NCBI GenBank assembly: GCA_905479105.1
Contig: CAJQLE010000004.1
Span: forward strand, 372,001 to 436,000
DNA: 64,000 nucleotides
DNA from: an uncultured Flavobacteriales bacterium
GTDB taxonomy: Bacteria; Bacteroidota; Bacteroidia; Flavobacteriales_G; Salibacteraceae
Reading direction: 5' to 3'
Shown here: one piece after another, positions 35,055 through 44,772 of the stretch
Position numbering within the stretch: the stretch's first letter is position 1
How the letters are laid out: each line of letters begins with the position of its first letter
The notes under the pieces: model-generated
What the model saw: the letters and a program-made list of their open reading frames with translations, nothing else
Told to the model about the DNA's origin: nothing
The model's database searches: none
Made by a program: the position numbers and the translations under genes

Positions 35055-36173
35055 CTACTTGCTTTCGGTTTTAACCAACATGCCTTCATAAGCACCTTGA
35101 ATAACCTGATTGAGAAGTAAATCACCCTCTTGGAGACCAGTGATCAGCGCGTTTTCTTTGAATTTGTCTTTAATCTCCACTTGCTTTTTGACCAAAATTG
35201 TATCCTGGACGAGGTATACATATTCATCATCAATGACCAAATTGTGATTTACAGAGATTGCATTGTTAATCTGCGCTGCTTCAATTGTTCCTTCAAGGTA
35301 TAAGCCTTCTTTAAGTGCATCTCCTTTTAATTCGGCATAAAGAGAGATGCGCTGATTGTTAGGGTCTAAGCTACTTGCGATTCGTATTATTTTCCCCTTG
35401 AATGATTTCATCGAGCCGTCAACCTTTAGGTTAACGAAGTCTCCAACCTCAATGTCAACGGCATCCTTTCCTGGAATTGCAGCTTCGAATTCGTAAACAC
35501 CATCCTTGGTGAATTCGCCCACTTTCTGACCAGCTCTTAACACCGTTCCTGCATTTACAATTCCACTGCTAACAGACCCATCAAAAGGAGCTGTGATAGT
35601 GAATTTTGACTGTCTATCTTCCAAACTTCTAATCGCGTAATATTGTTGAAATACATTTCTACCCGAAAGAAAGCTCTTTAGCTTAGAATCTGACAATTCA
35701 GGAAGGACGGGAAGTAATTCATTAGGATTAAGATTATCAGAAAAGGCCTTCCAAGCATCGAAGGAATCGGGATAGTCAATTTTTATATCAGGCAATACTT
35801 GAGACAAAGCACTGATGAATGAACTGCGTTGCGATTTTAAATTGAGCATGCTTTCATTGCCATCAATGGATAGCAGCACTTCGCCTTTTGAAAACTTCTG
35901 TCCAAGCTTGAATGGCTTATTTGTGGACAATAGTCTGCCGGTAACTTCAGGAAAGATTTCGACCTTCTCTTTGGCAATTAGCTTTCCTTGAACCGCAATT
36001 AATTTAACTAAAGTGTCATTTTTCACCTCCATTACCTTGACCAGTCTAAAAGTCTTTTGAGGTGCTTTTCGTTCCGGAGCTTTCTTCATGCCCGCAAGAA
36101 TGCTGCAGCCACCGTAACCTACTATGAGTATGAGAAGGGTAGAGGCGAGGATAATAATCTGTCTTTTCTTCAT
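35055..36173 (-). CDS. RND efflux periplasmic adaptor (membrane fusion protein)
   Basis: This 372-residue HlyD/AcrA-type protein has an N-terminal membrane anchor (about 7-28). The lipoyl half-motif VEIFPEVTGRLLSTNKPFKL is followed by KGEVLLSIDGNE, then a helical hairpin and the second lipoyl half FTITAPFDGSVSSGIVNAG. The beta-barrel domain contains VKVDGSMKSFKGKIIRIA-type text. It links the RND pump to the TolC channel. It is the first gene of the operon. Confidence 0.92.
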   Translation of the reverse strand: MKKRQIIILASTLLILIVGYGGCSILAGMKKAPERKAPQKTFRLVKVMEVKNDTLVKLIAVQGKLIAKEKVEIFPEVTGRLLSTNKPFKLGQKFSKGEVLLSIDGNESMLNLKSQRSSFISALSQVLPDIKIDYPDSFDAWKAFSDNLNPNELLPVLPELSDSKLKSFLSGRNVFQQYYAIRSLEDRQSKFTITAPFDGSVSSGIVNAGTVLRAGQKVGEFTKDGVYEFEAAIPGKDAVDIEVGDFVNLKVDGSMKSFKGKIIRIASSLDPNNQRISLYAELKGDALKEGLYLEGTIEAAQINNAISVNHNLVIDDEYVYLVQDTILVKKQVEIKDKFKENALITGLQEGDLLLNQVIQGAYEGMLVKTESK

Positions 36174-36373
36174 TGTTTAAGACTTAAGTGGCTTTGATAA
36201 ATTATCTAATGGTTGAGATTAGATTTTTTGCTTTCCGAAATTGCGCTTCGAAGTTGAATATTATTGGAAAAACAGTGCAATTCTACAATTAGAAAACTGA
36301 ATTTGTAAGGGTTTTAGACAATTGGAGTAAAAGGAATGTTTAAGATGATTTAGAAACTCATTAAAGGAATTGT

Positions 36374-36403
36374 TTTGATAGCCAAACAATGAAGTTATAT
36401 TTG
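36374..36403 (+). promoter_or_regulatory. promoter of the 36427 lipoprotein gene
   Basis: TTTG (36374-36377) and TATATTTG (36396-36403) match the Bacteroidota -33/-7 pair, with 18 nt between them. The -7 box lies 23 nt before the ATG. This is the best complete promoter seen in the window. Confidence 0.55.
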
Positions 36404-36426
36404 CTCCGAACCATTTATATCCAACA

Positions 36427-37284
36427 ATGAATTTCAGATTATTAAATTTAGTGGTATTCAGCTTCATTCTTGTTTCATGCGGAGGAGAAGACAAAGCGAG
36501 CCAAACTGTTGATTACTCAGATGTAGAGGTGACTGAAGAGTCAGCCGAAAACAGTGCACAACCAATCAATGAAATGGCTGATTTCAAGTTTCATACGATG
36601 ATCGCTAACTTACCATCACCGTTGCAAACTTTTCAAATTATTGCCGATGTTGACATCAATTTGAATAATGTAAAATTGACACCAACAGATGTAGCTTCTG
36701 ATTTGAGCACAGCGAGTGCAAGAGCCTACGGTTATGGTATTTACATTGCTGATATGGGTTTTATGGCATACCAGCACCAAAATCAACAAACATTAGACTA
36801 CTTGCACGTTTGTAGAGAATTAGCTGGTCAATTAGGAGCAGGTGATGTTTTCGATCGGAGTATCAGTGCAAATTTTGAAGAAAATTCGACAAACGAAAAA
36901 CAGTTCGTCATGATGATGGATGAAGCTTTCAATGCTATGGATGAGTATATGGTGAATAATGAGCGGTTTGTTAATGCGACTGAGATATTTGTCGGAAGCT
37001 GGGTGGAAAGCCAGTTGATTGCTACTGGAATTTTAAAAGACCAAGAACCTTCAACCGCAAACTTGCCTGTTTATCAAGGAATTTATGATCAAAAGCAACA
37101 TGCTTCAAACCTCATGAATGTTTTGGGAGAGATTGATGCTGAAGTGAATGAGGATGTGCTTTCAGCGGTAGAAGATTTAATGATGTTTTATGCTGGCTTT
37201 TCTACGGTTGATAATATCTCTCAAAAGGATTTAACGGAGTTAACCTTGAAGCTTAATACACTAAAGGGATTATTGCTATCGTAG
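36427..37284 (+). CDS. lipoprotein of unknown function
   Basis: This 285-residue protein starts with a lipoprotein signal (ILVSCGG). An acidic linker follows (TEESAENSAQ). The rest is a helical domain that includes ARAYGYGIYIADMGFMAYQHQ and a YMVNNERFVNATEIFVGSWVE segment. The same pattern recurs in other Bacteroidota lipoproteins of unknown role. It has its own promoter and a clear terminator, so it stands alone. Confidence 0.75.
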   Translation: MNFRLLNLVVFSFILVSCGGEDKASQTVDYSDVEVTEESAENSAQPINEMADFKFHTMIANLPSPLQTFQIIADVDINLNNVKLTPTDVASDLSTASARAYGYGIYIADMGFMAYQHQNQQTLDYLHVCRELAGQLGAGDVFDRSISANFEENSTNEKQFVMMMDEAFNAMDEYMVNNERFVNATEIFVGSWVESQLIATGILKDQEPSTANLPVYQGIYDQKQHASNLMNVLGEIDAEVNEDVLSAVEDLMMFYAGFSTVDNISQKDLTELTLKLNTLKGLLLS

Positions 37285-37302
37285 AGGTTTTAAAGGATTT
37301 TT

Positions 37303-37328
37303 AAAGCCCCATTTGGGGCTTTTTTTTT
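37303..37328 (+). terminator. rho-independent terminator of the 36427 lipoprotein gene
   Basis: AAAGCCCC (37303-37310) and GGGGCTTT (37315-37322) form an 8-bp stem with loop ATTT and a T tail. Confidence 0.85.
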
Positions 37329-37402
37329 GTGACGACAATGCACGATAACTTATCACTCATATTAAATTCTCGGGGCAGACTATCATTCTATTTTAACACG
37401 AT

Positions 37403-37410
37403 TAACTTTG
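37403..37410 (+). promoter_or_regulatory. -7 box upstream of the AsmA-like gene
   Basis: TAACTTTG is a full TAnnTTTG match, 18 nt before the ATG. No -33 element is obvious. Confidence 0.4.
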
Positions 37411-37428
37411 ATGAAAATTTAACACACC

Positions 37429-40197
37429 ATGCTTAAGAAGTTACTAGCTGTAATTGCAGTTTTATTCATACTCATTATCGCTTCAGCCATTGTTCTTCCC
37501 ATAATTTTCAAGGACGATATTATTGCTATTGTAAAAGAGGAAGCCAATAATAATGTTAATGCTAGATTAGACTTCGGTGATATCGGGCTGAGCATGTTTG
37601 AAAGCTTTCCTGATTTTACGTTGACCATTGAAGATATTAAGGTCGTTGGTTTAGATCCTTTTGACGGAGTGGTTTTGGCGGATATCGCTGAATTGAAATT
37701 AAGCCTTGATTTAATGAGCGTAATCAATGGTGAGAAAATTGACATCAACACAATAGGATTACTTAGTCCCAATCTTCATGTAATTGTCTTGGCAGACGGA
37801 CGGGCAAACTATGATATCGCCTTGCCATCTGAATCTCCGGAGGAAGTAGAAGAAAGTAGTTCTGAGACAAGTTTCAGTATAGGATTAAAAAGCTACTACA
37901 TTGAAAATGCGAATATCATTTATGATGATAGGCAAGGAGGAATGTATGCTAATCTGAAGAACTTCACGCACCGAGGTTCTGGAGACTTCACCCAAGATGA
38001 TTTCTTATTATCTACCACTACCACGGCAGATGGAGTAACCTACCGAATGGATGGTGTTTCCTACCTTAATAGCACAAGACTTGATATGAAGTTTGATGTG
38101 AACATGAACCTTCCTAATATGAAGTTCGTGTTTGACGAAAATTATGTGAAATTGAATGCACTTTATCTTGGCTTTGATGGAATGGTGGCCATGCCTTCAG
38201 AAGAAGGTGATCCTATCGATTTGGATATGAGCTTCGAAACAAAAGAGACATCCTTTAAAAGCTTACTCTCTTTGGTCCCGGCTGTATTCTTGACGGACTT
38301 TGAAGATGTAGAAACAGATGGTAACCTTGCGCTTTCAGGAATGGCAAAGGGAAGGATGATTGGAGACCAACTACCTTTATTTGCGCTAGATCTAAAAGTG
38401 AGTGACGCGAGATTCCAATATCCAGATCTTCCGAAATCGGCTGAAGCCATCAATATTGATATGCACATTAAGAACCCTGGAGGTTCTGAAGACAACACAT
38501 TGGTTGATATCAATACGTTTCATGTTGAGTTGGCTGGAAACCCTATCGATGTGGTTTTACACATGAGAACGCCAATCTCAGACCCCTATATAGATGCATC
38601 GATTAAAGCTAATTTGGATATGGCCTCTCTCGCTGATGTGATTCCTTTGGAAGAAGGACAAAGTCTCAGTGGAAAGGTGTTTTCTAACATTGTGTTAAAA
38701 GGAAATCAAAGTGCCATTGATCAAGAACGTTATCAGGATTTTGAAGCCGCTGGGCAACTTGTTTTGGAAGCCTTTGATTATAAAGATCCTGAATTGCCTT
38801 ATTCTACAGTGATTAAGATTTGTTCGTTGAACTTTTCACCTCAATATGCTGAGTTGACAGCTTTCAATATGAACGTAGGTAAAAGTGATATTTCATTGAC
38901 TGGCCGAATCGACAACATCGTTCAATGGTATGTTGCTGATGCTCCTATGTCTGGGACATTCAACTTCAGTTCGAATACAATGGATTTGAACGAATTTATG
39001 GCTGAAGATGAATCAGCAGAGGCTGAAGAGGAAGCAACCGAAGAGTCATCAGGAGTGGTGGAGGTTCCAGCTGGTTATGACTTTGTGTTAAATACATCCA
39101 TCACTGCATTGATTTATGAAAATTTGAATATCTCGAACGTTCGCGGATCTATAGTCTTGAGAGATCAAAAAATCGACATGAATAAGTTAGCAATGAATCT
39201 ACTTGACGGCTCGATGACTATGAATGGATACTACGAAACCAACAATCCAACCGAACCATCCTTTGATTTTAATATGGATATTATAGGATGGGATATTCCA
39301 CAGACATATGAGTATTTAGAAATGGTTCAGAAAATGGCACCTATTATGGAAAGTGCAACAGGACGCTTTTCAACCAACATGAAAATGGCAGGTAAGATGG
39401 ATCAGAATATGGATCCAAAATATAACACCCTTGATGGTGGAGGAATGCTGACTACACGAAATGTAACACTGTCTTCACCGAAATCATTAATGAAAATTGC
39501 AGAAGCTATTAAATATGATGGTGTTAAATCCATGACGTTAGACAATACAAAAGTGAAGTACTACTTTGAGGATGGACGCATTCGAGTAGACCCAACCAAC
39601 TTCATCATAGGAAAAGAAATTCCGAGCATTTTTACTGGAAGTCACGGCTTTGACCTGACAATGGATTATGTGATGAATTTAGATATTCCATCTAGATTGA
39701 TGGGAGGTGCTGCCACACAAGTAGTAAGCGGTTTAATGTCTCAAGCCAACAAGGCTTTAGGAACAAATGCTTCTGTGCCAGAAAGAATTAAAATGGATGT
39801 AGATATCAAAGGAACTACTGAAGACCCGATAATAACGCCTAGGCTAGCAGGAACAGCCGGTGGTTCGAACCCTGTTGATGATCTTAAGGGGCAAGCGCTT
39901 GATGAACTTAATAAGAAAAAAGACGAGCTCGAAAATAAGGCAAGGGATGAGGCTGATCGCTTAAAATCTGAAGCCGAAGCGAAAGCCAGAGCTGAAGCTG
40001 ATCGCTTAAAGTCAGATGCCGAGGGAGCAAAAGCAAAAGCCGAAGCTGAGGCAAGAAAGAAAGCGGATGAGGCCAAGAAGAAAGCCGAAGCAGATGCAAA
40101 GAAAAAAGCGGATGAGGCTAAGAAGAAGGCCGAAGCCGAAGCGAAAAAGAAAGCAGAGGAAGAAGCGAAGAAAAACTTAAACAAGCTTTTCAAATAG
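37429..40197 (+). CDS. AsmA-family protein with Lys/Ala/Glu-rich C-terminal helix
   Basis: This 922-residue protein has an N-terminal membrane anchor (about 3-24). It is followed by AsmA-type text (NNVNARLDFGDIGLSMFESF) and a long beta-rich body that ends near residue 825. AsmA-like proteins span the periplasm and are thought to move phospholipids to the outer membrane. The last roughly 90 residues are a repetitive charged helix with repeats such as KKADEAKKKAEADA, like the TolA stalk. The final codons overlap the lipB gene by 8 nt tail to tail. Confidence 0.86.
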   Translation: MLKKLLAVIAVLFILIIASAIVLPIIFKDDIIAIVKEEANNNVNARLDFGDIGLSMFESFPDFTLTIEDIKVVGLDPFDGVVLADIAELKLSLDLMSVINGEKIDINTIGLLSPNLHVIVLADGRANYDIALPSESPEEVEESSSETSFSIGLKSYYIENANIIYDDRQGGMYANLKNFTHRGSGDFTQDDFLLSTTTTADGVTYRMDGVSYLNSTRLDMKFDVNMNLPNMKFVFDENYVKLNALYLGFDGMVAMPSEEGDPIDLDMSFETKETSFKSLLSLVPAVFLTDFEDVETDGNLALSGMAKGRMIGDQLPLFALDLKVSDARFQYPDLPKSAEAINIDMHIKNPGGSEDNTLVDINTFHVELAGNPIDVVLHMRTPISDPYIDASIKANLDMASLADVIPLEEGQSLSGKVFSNIVLKGNQSAIDQERYQDFEAAGQLVLEAFDYKDPELPYSTVIKICSLNFSPQYAELTAFNMNVGKSDISLTGRIDNIVQWYVADAPMSGTFNFSSNTMDLNEFMAEDESAEAEEEATEESSGVVEVPAGYDFVLNTSITALIYENLNISNVRGSIVLRDQKIDMNKLAMNLLDGSMTMNGYYETNNPTEPSFDFNMDIIGWDIPQTYEYLEMVQKMAPIMESATGRFSTNMKMAGKMDQNMDPKYNTLDGGGMLTTRNVTLSSPKSLMKIAEAIKYDGVKSMTLDNTKVKYYFEDGRIRVDPTNFIIGKEIPSIFTGSHGFDLTMDYVMNLDIPSRLMGGAATQVVSGLMSQANKALGTNASVPERIKMDVDIKGTTEDPIITPRLAGTAGGSNPVDDLKGQALDELNKKKDELENKARDEADRLKSEAEAKARAEADRLKSDAEGAKAKAEAEARKKADEAKKKAEADAKKKADEAKKKAEAEAKKKAEEEAKKNLNKLFK

Positions 40198-40870
40198 ATC
40201 GTTGAAATAGCTTTTGAAATTTTAAAACCACCATTGCTTTGATAGCCTCAAAGTCTTGGTGGTTTTGTTTTTCTTGTTTGACAGATGTCACTCCTTTATC
40301 ATCTATTCCGCAGGGTATCATATGATCGAAATAGGTGAGATCTGTGTTGATGTTGAATGCAAATCCGTGCATAGTAACGTAACGACTGGCTTTTACGCCA
40401 AGAGCGCAAATCTTTCGAACCTTTTCATTATCAATATCTAACCAAACGCCACTTGCATCTGAAATTCTTCCTCCGTTGATATTCAATTCTGAAATGGTTT
40501 CAATAATCGCCTCTTCGATACTCCAAATGTATTTGGCTAGCCCCATATCAAATTGTTCCAAGTCAAAAATTGGGTAGCCAACTAATTGTCCAGGACCGTG
40601 AAAAGTGATATCACCGCCACGAGTAGTTTTATAAAATTCAGCTCCAACATCTTCAGGCTTGCGCTTTAAGTTGTTTAAATCACCTGATTTACCCAAAGTA
40701 TAAACGGGTGTATGCTCCACTAAGATCAGCGTATTTAAATCGTGCTGCTGTCCATTTCTTTTTGACTCAAGAATTTCTCGAAAAAGCTTTTCTTGAATTT
40801 CAAGAGCTTCGCCATAGCCCATCTTTCCAAGATCAAGTATTTTAAAGGATTGATCTTTGTTCATGGTCAA
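40190..40870 (-). CDS. lipB: octanoyl-[acyl-carrier-protein]:protein N-octanoyltransferase
   Basis: This 226-residue protein has the LipB signature GGDITFHGPGQLVGYPIFDL and the catalytic Cys and Lys in ICALGVKASRYVTMHG. It transfers octanoate from ACP to lipoyl domains in the first step of lipoate synthesis. It is the last gene of a five-gene minus-strand operon of otherwise envelope-related genes; its ATG directly follows the lipoprotein stop. Confidence 0.95.
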   Translation of the reverse strand: MTMNKDQSFKILDLGKMGYGEALEIQEKLFREILESKRNGQQHDLNTLILVEHTPVYTLGKSGDLNNLKRKPEDVGAEFYKTTRGGDITFHGPGQLVGYPIFDLEQFDMGLAKYIWSIEEAIIETISELNINGGRISDASGVWLDIDNEKVRKICALGVKASRYVTMHGFAFNINTDLTYFDHMIPCGIDDKGVTSVKQEKQNHQDFEAIKAMVVLKFQKLFQRSI

Positions 40871-41635
40871 TTATTCCGCAACAAAGGTATCGCTTGCTGT
40901 GGCATTCAGCCAGCCATCGCTGCTTAGGGCAAATACTGAAAACTGATATTCGTAGTTTGGAACGAGTTCTGGTTTTATTTCTGCTTGAAATAAAACATTT
41001 TCAACAAATCGAAGATCGTAGAATGAAAAGTCAGAACGTCTTGTTTGAAGAGCAAACGTTAAATCTCCAAAAGGATCAATCATCGTCAATAAATAGAATT
41101 CGGTTGCCGGTATGGAAGACCAATCAAACAACAAAAATCCTTGACTATTTAATTCCCTGAAAATTCCATTTATTGGTTTGGTGATTTGAGTTGCTGCCCT
41201 CATTTCAATTGGTATTGAAATGTGCAAAGAGTCTCCACTTTGATAACAAATACGAAGGATTTTGTCAGAAAGACTATCATTATCTATAAATCGGGTGAAA
41301 AAACCATCTTCAAGATCTTCGAATTCCAAATCTATTTCTTCGTAAAGTTCTAGGCTATCAGGATATTGAATAGAGTCAGAAGAATAGACCCTCATTTCAT
41401 TCGCTAGATCAGGAATAGCCGCATAAATGTGAATTGGGAAATTGGATGTTTCTCTTTCAAAAAAATCACTTTTTCCCGCAAAGGCGAAGAGGTCTTCAAC
41501 AATCTTGACATCATCAAATGTCGACAGGTAACTTTCTAGATTTTGATCAGTGAGATAATCTTCGTTTATCTCAAGGTCTTTTTCACATCCGGCTAAAACA
41601 AGCAGCAAGATTGATATTTTAACTAGCCTTCTCAA
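40871..41635 (-). CDS. lipoprotein of unknown function paired with a TonB receptor
   Basis: This 254-residue protein starts with a lipoprotein signal (LLLVLAGCEKD). The mature part is acidic and beta-rich. Its last 90 residues (FREL, FLLFDWSSIPATEFYLLTM, ending YQFSVFALSSDGW) look like a fibronectin-type fold. The start overlaps the TonB receptor stop by 4 nt. A surface partner role to the receptor, as SusD-like lipoproteins have, is plausible but is inferred from position only; it is not SusD-like in sequence. Confidence 0.7.
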   Translation of the reverse strand: MRRLVKISILLLVLAGCEKDLEINEDYLTDQNLESYLSTFDDVKIVEDLFAFAGKSDFFERETSNFPIHIYAAIPDLANEMRVYSSDSIQYPDSLELYEEIDLEFEDLEDGFFTRFIDNDSLSDKILRICYQSGDSLHISIPIEMRAATQITKPINGIFRELNSQGFLLFDWSSIPATEFYLLTMIDPFGDLTFALQTRRSDFSFYDLRFVENVLFQAEIKPELVPNYEYQFSVFALSSDGWLNATASDTFVAE

Positions 41636-44121
41636 AACTTAACGATCAGTTTGAGATTGACACGCCTGTTGGTGAGATAATTAGGCACACCATATTCGGT
41701 ATTGCTAGCATCCTTAATCCACAGGTAAGAAATGGTGTTATTTACTGCCAAAAGGTTAAACACTTCTAGGGTAATCCAAGCAGAATTAATGTGTTTGAAT
41801 ACGGGAGAACTCGATTCTTTGGCTTCGTCTTTTAATCGCGCTGAGAAACCTATATCAACTCTGCGATAAGGAGGCATTCTGAATACATCTTGCCAACGTG
41901 TGTAGCTCGGTGGGCCAGTAGGTAGGCCGGTTCCGAATATTAAGCTAAGATGAGCTTTGATTTGCTCTAAACCTGGCACGTAATCTTGAAAGGTCATAGC
42001 AAAATTCACCCTTTGGTCTGTGGGACGCGCGATATATCCTGGATATATTGTTGTGGTGTCCAGCACAGTGCCAAATGGCTTAAGACTTTTGAATGTAGTA
42101 TCATCTAATTGAACTGTGTATTCATCATATTGGTCATCCAATATATCTTCTTGGGTTTGCATTACAGAAAGACTGATCCATGATTCAATTCCTTTTACAA
42201 ATTCACCGTTGAGTTTTAAATCTACTCCTTGAGCAAATCCAACTGCATTGTTGGTCGCATAATATCGGATTCTGACGTTATCAAGCTCATAAGGTATAAT
42301 CTCTGATAACTGCTTGTAATAAGCTTCTCCTACAAATTTGAAGGGCCTTCCTAGCATGGTGAAGTTATAGTCCGCACCAAGCACATAATGAATTGATTTT
42401 TGGGCTCTGATGGCAGGGTTTACATTCCCATTCAAATCCCTCATTTCTCGATAAAAGGCGGGTTGATGATAATATCCCCAGCTTGCTCTGAAAATCCAAT
42501 CTTGATTCCAGTCTGGTGTGAATGCCGCCAAAAATCTCGGACTAAAGGTTGTTTGCTCATTAAAGTCCCAATAGTGAAAACGTGCTCCTGTGCTTAAGAA
42601 GAGTTTGTGGTTTTTCAAATCAAAATTCCAGTCTCGTTGCAGATAACCCATAACGCGGTTCGTAGCGATTCGATTGTCTGATTTTATCGTTTCAAAGAGA
42701 TTAACATCGGTTCCAGTATATGGCACTGAATAGCCAACTGAATCCACGAGGCGCCATTCATTAAGTTTATCAATGATATCATCTCTCCGGTATTTCAAAC
42801 CCCATAACCATTTGTGATTATCACCAGTGTATTCTCCTTGAAGCTCCAATGACGCAACTAATGCATCTAGATAATTTCTTGCATGATTGAGGTAAGAGCC
42901 AGTGCCTATCGTAAAGGCTTCATCCCCAAAAGATTCAGATCCAAGATCTGTTTCAAGTTCAGATAAGCTATAAGCTGCTTCAATGTCAAATGTTTCTTCT
43001 TCAAGCGTTTGAAAAGCAGATGCGATCAACCTTAGATTGAAATTATATCGAGGCGTCCATTGCAGCGCTAGAGCACCGAAGGCAGTTTGGTATTGGTCTA
43101 CTTCTTGTCCTTCAAAAAATACATTTAGACCAACAGCCGAACTTACTGTTCCAAATGAAGCTTCTCTACTTCTCGGTGCAAATTGATATTGGTTTTGAGA
43201 GTAATTTCCCAGAAAGGATACCTCCCAATCTGAATTGAAAGAGTAAGTGAGATAGGTTTGATAATCTATAAACCTAGGTCTGTAAGAGCCATCAGTATCT
43301 AGGCTGCCTAAAAGGTATTGATTAGAAAAGTAGCGAAGACCATGGATTTGAGTGAATCGTTTATTATCGCTGGCGTTTTCTATATGGATGTTTGCCCCCA
43401 GTAAACTTGCAGAAACCGATCCAGCAAATTTCTCAGGTTTCTTGTACGTGATATCAAGGACGCTAGAGAGCTTATCGCCATATTTAGATTCGAAACCACC
43501 AGATGAAAAGCTTATGCTAGATACCAAGTCACTATTGATAAAGCTTAATCCTTCTTGCTGTCCACTGCGAATAAGAAATGGACGATAGACTTGGATGCCA
43601 TTAACGTAAACCAAGTTTTCATCAAAGTTTCCGCCTCGCACTGAATACTGCGAGCTTAATTCATTATTTGTGCTAACACCAAGGGCTTGAGCTGGTAAAA
43701 GGGACTCTACACTGCCTGTAACGGATGGATTGAATTTGGCCATTCCAGCCTCAATCTTTCTCATTGGTTTTTCTCTATCTCGTTCTTCTGTTAGCGTAAA
43801 AGTTTTTATGTCGTTTGCGCGATCTTTAACTGTTGCGTTTATTCGGATGGTCTCACCGGATTTTCCGTTCACAAATACGCTGTACTCTTGAAAACTAATA
43901 TGTCTTACAATGACTTTGAGGTCTTGGTTCGCTGGTATTTCAAAGCGGAAAGAACCGTCTTCAGATGATGTTGTCCCAAAAGTCGTTCCTGGCACCCCAA
44001 CCGTAGCAGCATCGACAGAATTCCCATAATTATCTTTTACAACACCTTGTATTGTAGCCTTTTGTGCTGTGACAATAAAGACACTAAAAAGAAGGAGAAC
44101 TGTATGGATTATTCTAATCAA
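41632..44121 (-). CDS. TonB-dependent outer membrane receptor
   Basis: This 829-residue protein has a signal peptide and a CarboxypepD-regulatory-like domain (KATIQGVVKDNYGNSVDAAT, about 20-110). A plug domain follows (SVRGGNFDENLVYVNGIQVY, with FSSGGFESKYGDKLSSVLDI), then a beta barrel ending in RRVNLKLIVKF. It imports a ligand across the outer membrane with energy from TonB. It is shorter than SusC-type receptors. The cargo is unknown. It is coupled to the downstream lipoprotein and lies 18 nt after a second CarboxypepD protein. Confidence 0.92.
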   Translation of the reverse strand: MIRIIHTVLLLFSVFIVTAQKATIQGVVKDNYGNSVDAATVGVPGTTFGTTSSEDGSFRFEIPANQDLKVIVRHISFQEYSVFVNGKSGETIRINATVKDRANDIKTFTLTEERDREKPMRKIEAGMAKFNPSVTGSVESLLPAQALGVSTNNELSSQYSVRGGNFDENLVYVNGIQVYRPFLIRSGQQEGLSFINSDLVSSISFSSGGFESKYGDKLSSVLDITYKKPEKFAGSVSASLLGANIHIENASDNKRFTQIHGLRYFSNQYLLGSLDTDGSYRPRFIDYQTYLTYSFNSDWEVSFLGNYSQNQYQFAPRSREASFGTVSSAVGLNVFFEGQEVDQYQTAFGALALQWTPRYNFNLRLIASAFQTLEEETFDIEAAYSLSELETDLGSESFGDEAFTIGTGSYLNHARNYLDALVASLELQGEYTGDNHKWLWGLKYRRDDIIDKLNEWRLVDSVGYSVPYTGTDVNLFETIKSDNRIATNRVMGYLQRDWNFDLKNHKLFLSTGARFHYWDFNEQTTFSPRFLAAFTPDWNQDWIFRASWGYYHQPAFYREMRDLNGNVNPAIRAQKSIHYVLGADYNFTMLGRPFKFVGEAYYKQLSEIIPYELDNVRIRYYATNNAVGFAQGVDLKLNGEFVKGIESWISLSVMQTQEDILDDQYDEYTVQLDDTTFKSLKPFGTVLDTTTIYPGYIARPTDQRVNFAMTFQDYVPGLEQIKAHLSLIFGTGLPTGPPSYTRWQDVFRMPPYRRVDIGFSARLKDEAKESSSPVFKHINSAWITLEVFNLLAVNNTISYLWIKDASNTEYGVPNYLTNRRVNLKLIVKF

Positions 44122-44139
44122 CTGATTGTGATTCTTGGT

Positions 44140-44772
44140 CTATTTGTTAGATTTGAAGTCTCCGTTTTTCCAGGCTTGAATAAACTGCGCCCAAGCCAGT
44201 GGATTCATCAAACTGATCTGAGGTAAGGAACCCAAATTATAAAGTCTTGAATATTCTTTTTGAACCACGTAATTATAATTTCCTTGAGCGCTCATTGGAA
44301 CTCCTTGAATGGCCAATCGAACATCTTCTCGAGTCATATTTTCAAAAGCCCTGTCATAATCAGTCGTTGGGGCATCTAAGGTGAGGAACGCCTGCTTAAA
44401 CTGCTCTTTGCTGGGCCATGGATACACTATTTGTTGACTGAGCACAATCGTATCTTTTTGAAGCAATTGAATGATAGAATATCGATTGTTTTCTAATGTG
44501 TCTGGGACAACAAAATCATTATTTCTATAACCCACACTAGAGAATTGAATCGTGTCATTTTCCTTTACCACAAGTGAAAAGAAACCAAAGTAATCGCATA
44601 TGGTTCCTCTACTTGATCCTTTGATCATGATACTCGTAAACGGAACAGGTGTTAAGCTGTCTCCGGAAACCACGATGCCTGAAAGCTGCAGTAATCCTGC
44701 GCTTTGATCTTCTTGCGAATAGCTCGTAACTGAAAAGAAAGTCAAGAAAAAGACTCCAAGAAAATATTTCAT
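44140..44772 (-). CDS. CarboxypepD_reg-like domain protein
   Basis: This 210-residue protein has a signal peptide (MKYFLGVFFLTFFSVTSYSQ) and one CarboxypepD-regulatory-like beta sandwich (LLQLSGIVVSGDSLTPVPFT, GTICDYFGFFSLVV). The C-terminus is helical and has no known fold (EQFKQAFLTLDAPTTDYDRA). Such proteins are common next to TonB receptors in Bacteroidota. Its start overlaps the M23 peptidase stop by 4 nt. Confidence 0.78.
   Translation of the reverse strand: MKYFLGVFFLTFFSVTSYSQEDQSAGLLQLSGIVVSGDSLTPVPFTSIMIKGSSRGTICDYFGFFSLVVKENDTIQFSSVGYRNNDFVVPDTLENNRYSIIQLLQKDTIVLSQQIVYPWPSKEQFKQAFLTLDAPTTDYDRAFENMTREDVRLAIQGVPMSAQGNYNYVVQKEYSRLYNLGSLPQISLMNPLAWAQFIQAWKNGDFKSNK

Noticed and set aside
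39741-40193. 150-codon minus-strand frame rich in Phe, Ala and Ser
   Set aside because: It is the mirror of the Lys/Ala/Glu repeats of the AsmA-like gene, a usual effect of low-complexity coding DNA.
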